The translations under genes were made by a program, and so were the position numbers. DNA of 64,000 nucleotides from assembly GCF_019097595.1 (NCBI RefSeq), contig NC_080710.1:13538280-13602279 (forward strand), written 5' to 3'. The notes beneath the pieces are model-generated. The model was not told where the DNA came from. It did no database searches and saw only the letters and a program-made list of their open reading frames with translations. Below are positions 60,691 to 64,000 of this stretch, piece after piece (the stretch's first letter is position 1; each line of letters opens with the position of its first letter). Source of the DNA: Hemibagrus wyckioides (lineage: Eukaryota > Chordata > Actinopteri > Siluriformes > Bagridae).

Positions 60691-63591
60691 AATTGTAGAT
60701 TGCAATGAACATGGGTCTTGAGTTTGTGACTATGATGTAAGCAACATCTTTATATGACAAACCTGAAAGAAGCAATAAAAACTCTTCCACACATTTGACC
60801 TGGCTGTGACCTTGATGCTGTTTGAACCCATTAAAAAAATCTAATCAGTACACCTGCTGGTTACATTGATAATTCTATATAAATCCTACAAAAAGTCAGT
60901 CACTTGAGATATTAATTCTTCAGTTGGACAGACATATGGACAACCCCCCAAAATAATGTATGCCTTACTTAGTTGTGGAGACATAAAAAGAATATTTCTT
61001 ATGCAAAGACGACATTAGGCATAAACACACTTTTTTATATGAATATAAATCATGAGATCATGAGATTTCCTTGCCTCATACTTTATTCATTGCCCACTGA
61101 TAGTGCAGTATTATTCTCCTAAGAAAAAGTACATTTTAGACAATTATATGAGCTCCAATACAATATTACCAGTACCAACATCAATTGTTTATCTTATTCT
61201 CACTCTCCAGCAAGCACACATACACCTTTTTGCCCAAACACAGTTCATTAACTTCTCTACTAACTGTGTAACTACCCAAGTGTTCCAGAGTCTGAACAGT
61301 CTGATCTTGTTTTCAAAATCACATTAGCAAGTCACTTGCTCACTTGCAGATGAAGTGCAATTTGTATTGTGTCTCGACTGCTATGTTGTCACTTGTGCCA
61401 CTGTCCAGTTATTTTAGTGCCTTATATGATGTGGCAGTGGCCAAATTGTATAAGCTACACTGTAATGTTTATGCACATGACTGTTACCTCTGGTCTTAAC
61501 TGATCTACTGAACAAAAGGAGTGAAATTCAGGCATGACTGAAACTTTTGCTGATACTGACCAGCAGACCATGAGAGAATGGTCATGATCGAACAATTTGC
61601 TTATTTAAGCTCTAAGAGGAGGGAGCAATCTCAATCATGATATATGAGGGAAGTAACTGTTTCACCACCTGTTTTGTCCAGTACAGGAAATTCTTTAGCA
61701 GATTTCCTCTCATCAGCACATTCCTCCTCTCGCAAGACATATATGTGTAATGTGCATGGTTATTCATGCACATCTACCCCCTCCTCCACTGTTAATTAGA
61801 GCAATGTCTATTGTTCTCCTTTGTGTCTCCATGGTTTTAACCAGTCCAGCTTAATTTTTAACTAGTGCCAGATGGACTGGGCATCTGTAAGCATAGTGCA
61901 ATGGAACGCTTAGCTCAGTGCTGTGGCCAGTTTAGTTCAGCATGGGTGCTCCTCCCTTCTGAAACCATGGTGATGGCAGGTACTGAAATTACATATGTAG
62001 AGAGTGTCATCTGCAATAGCATGATTTCCAAGAAAACCAAATCAAAACACACTGCAGAAGCTGAGGGTCTTTTGTGTAAACTTTACTTGCAGGTCAAGTA
62101 CAAGAAGCTCTAAACTACCAAATGAAATCTAACCTGAAATCTATTTTCTACATACTAATAAAAACCACACTTATAGAATCCATACAGAAGTCTAAGCTTG
62201 ACACACTGCTCAGTGTTGCAATTTAAAGCTGATTTGGTGGAAACATAAAAATGGAGTGAAGTTACCCAACCAAGTGCATGTCTATGGAATAAAAGACCCA
62301 TTTTTTGCTGCAGCAGCACACAGAAAGAATGGAGTAATTTGAAACAAGAGATCTGATAAGCATGATAGGTTCTCATCAACATTGCATGGGTGCATAAGAT
62401 GTATTCTTATGTATTCTGCTACAAGCAGGATTAAATTGGACTGCAGCAGCAGAGTCTGCCAATCAATGTATTTTGCATGCTCTTCTCAAAACACATTGGT
62501 GAGAAATGAGAACATTAAACCTTCTAGGAGTGCTATTAGTGTGTGAATTTTGTCGAAATGAGACTAACAGAGTCTAAATCTAATAGAGCCAAAATATTTA
62601 ATTTTGATTGCAATGGATGAAGTCAGGGCTCTGATGTTGAATGACATATCATGTATACTTAATCAGAAGTCTATTAATAAATTTATGTATTTATGTATAT
62701 TAAAAAAATAGCATTTGGTGTGTGTCCAGATATTCATATTCAGAATCAAATCACATCCTTCTAGAACTATCTCTTCCAGACATGTTTCAGAGAATGATCA
62801 CACTTTAACTGAACCCTGAGCTGCTGGACTGATGTATTTGAAATAAACAAGACATGGAAGCTATTTTGTCATAAGTTACCAGATGTCAATTTAAATTGTA
62901 GGTTATTCTGGGAGATTTTTAAATGATATGCTTGCAAAAATATATAATATCACATTTTTCCTGACACAGAATAATGTTCCTCTGAAAGAACGGAGTACAA
63001 ATCTTTATCATTACTGAAACATTAGCTGATTCAGGCTCTGAGTACAAGGGGCAATCCCCATCTTGACATTTTTACTGAGGGAAGTAACTGTTTCACCATC
63101 TGGTTTTATCCAGTAAGGAAGCTTTTACTCCTATACATAATGTCAACTGGAATCTAATCCAAAAGGTGAAAAATTAAATATAAACATGATAAATTGAATT
63201 AAATCGTTAAATTAAACTGTTATTCAATTAGTAAATTAAATAATGTGTTTTGAAAAGTTTGTTTTAAAAAGATACATTCTTTTGAAAGATAAAACATACA
63301 AGCAATGCAACAGAAATTTAAATGAAGTGTGTGATATACATGTGCATGCTTTTTTTGTTCTTTAATTGAGAGATCTGATTAACTTCCAGTGTATTCCTAT
63401 GAAGAAGCTCACTAATGAAGACAATGGTATGGGGGTAAGGGGACTCATATGAGTGGGCTGTAGGCCATTAAAGGACACTGGCATAAATCACATGTAGACA
63501 AGCAAGATGTATATGACACCCTGCATTTAATTTTTTTGTTGCGTTGCTTGTATGTTTTATAGAGTACATTACCTTTTGTGAAATAATGTAG
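60691..63591. other. Presumed npr1 intron
   Basis: AT-rich, no gene. Contains a diverged internal duplication (61595-61700 and 63028-63125). The remaining npr1 exon(s) must lie right of 64000. Confidence 0.45.
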
Positions 63592-63935
<344 letters not shown>

Positions 63936-64000
63936 TTATGGCAGGTCCATGATTTGCCTGTGGTAAATTCCTTCACTAAACTATATAATTGTTATAAAAT

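Overview
This is a window of vertebrate nuclear DNA, almost certainly from a ray-finned (teleost) fish. It is AT-rich, its genes are split by introns, it holds many Tc1/mariner-type DNA transposons plus LINE, DIRS-like and possible LTR remnants, and it is dense in microsatellites. No tool could be run, so families are named from recognised protein motifs and terminal repeats. The exact species is not determinable.

Two multi-exon protein genes, both on the minus strand, account for the recognisable host coding sequence. (1) About 1317-10960 holds the 5' part of an MPP2-like MAGUK scaffold gene: a GC-richer promoter and likely noncoding first exon near 10.73-10.96 kb, a start-codon exon at 7197-7227, and exons at 2891-3009, 1739-1891 and 1317-1466. 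Together they encode the first 151 residues (N-terminus, L27 region, linker to the PDZ domain). The PDZ, SH3 and guanylate-kinase exons lie beyond the left edge. (2) 30664-56824 holds 20 exons of an atrial natriuretic peptide receptor (particulate guanylyl cyclase, npr1-like). They join in frame into 816 residues: distal extracellular domain, transmembrane segment, kinase homology domain, coiled-coil linker and catalytic cyclase domain with the stop codon. The N-terminal exon(s), signal peptide included, lie right of the window.

The roughly 20 kb between the two genes (about 11-30.6 kb) holds several Tc1 elements; a decayed, intron-bearing copy of part of a cytoplasmic poly(A)-binding protein gene (18.57-20.07 kb); a possible LTR (24.1-25.2 kb); and a cluster of five minus-strand tRNA-Gln genes (two TTG, three CTG) inside a 1.5-1.8 kb tandem duplication (25271-27080 and 27113-28570). 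That duplication also carries a Harbinger-like MITE and degenerate tRNA relics.

The large npr1 introns carry further insertions: a full-length but broken Tc1 (33.1-34.6 kb), another Tc1 (38.8-39.9 kb), a DIRS-like reverse transcriptase relic (40.5-41.6 kb), an adjacent foldback element, a 5'-truncated LINE tail ending in (TCTAA)13, a LINE RT fragment (50.2-51.2 kb) and an element with TIRs at 51.29-52.58 kb. The right end closes with a long GATA/GACA tract. I see no CRISPR, operon or bacterial feature. The most unusual items are the PABPC-derived locus and the tandem tRNA-Gln/MITE unit.
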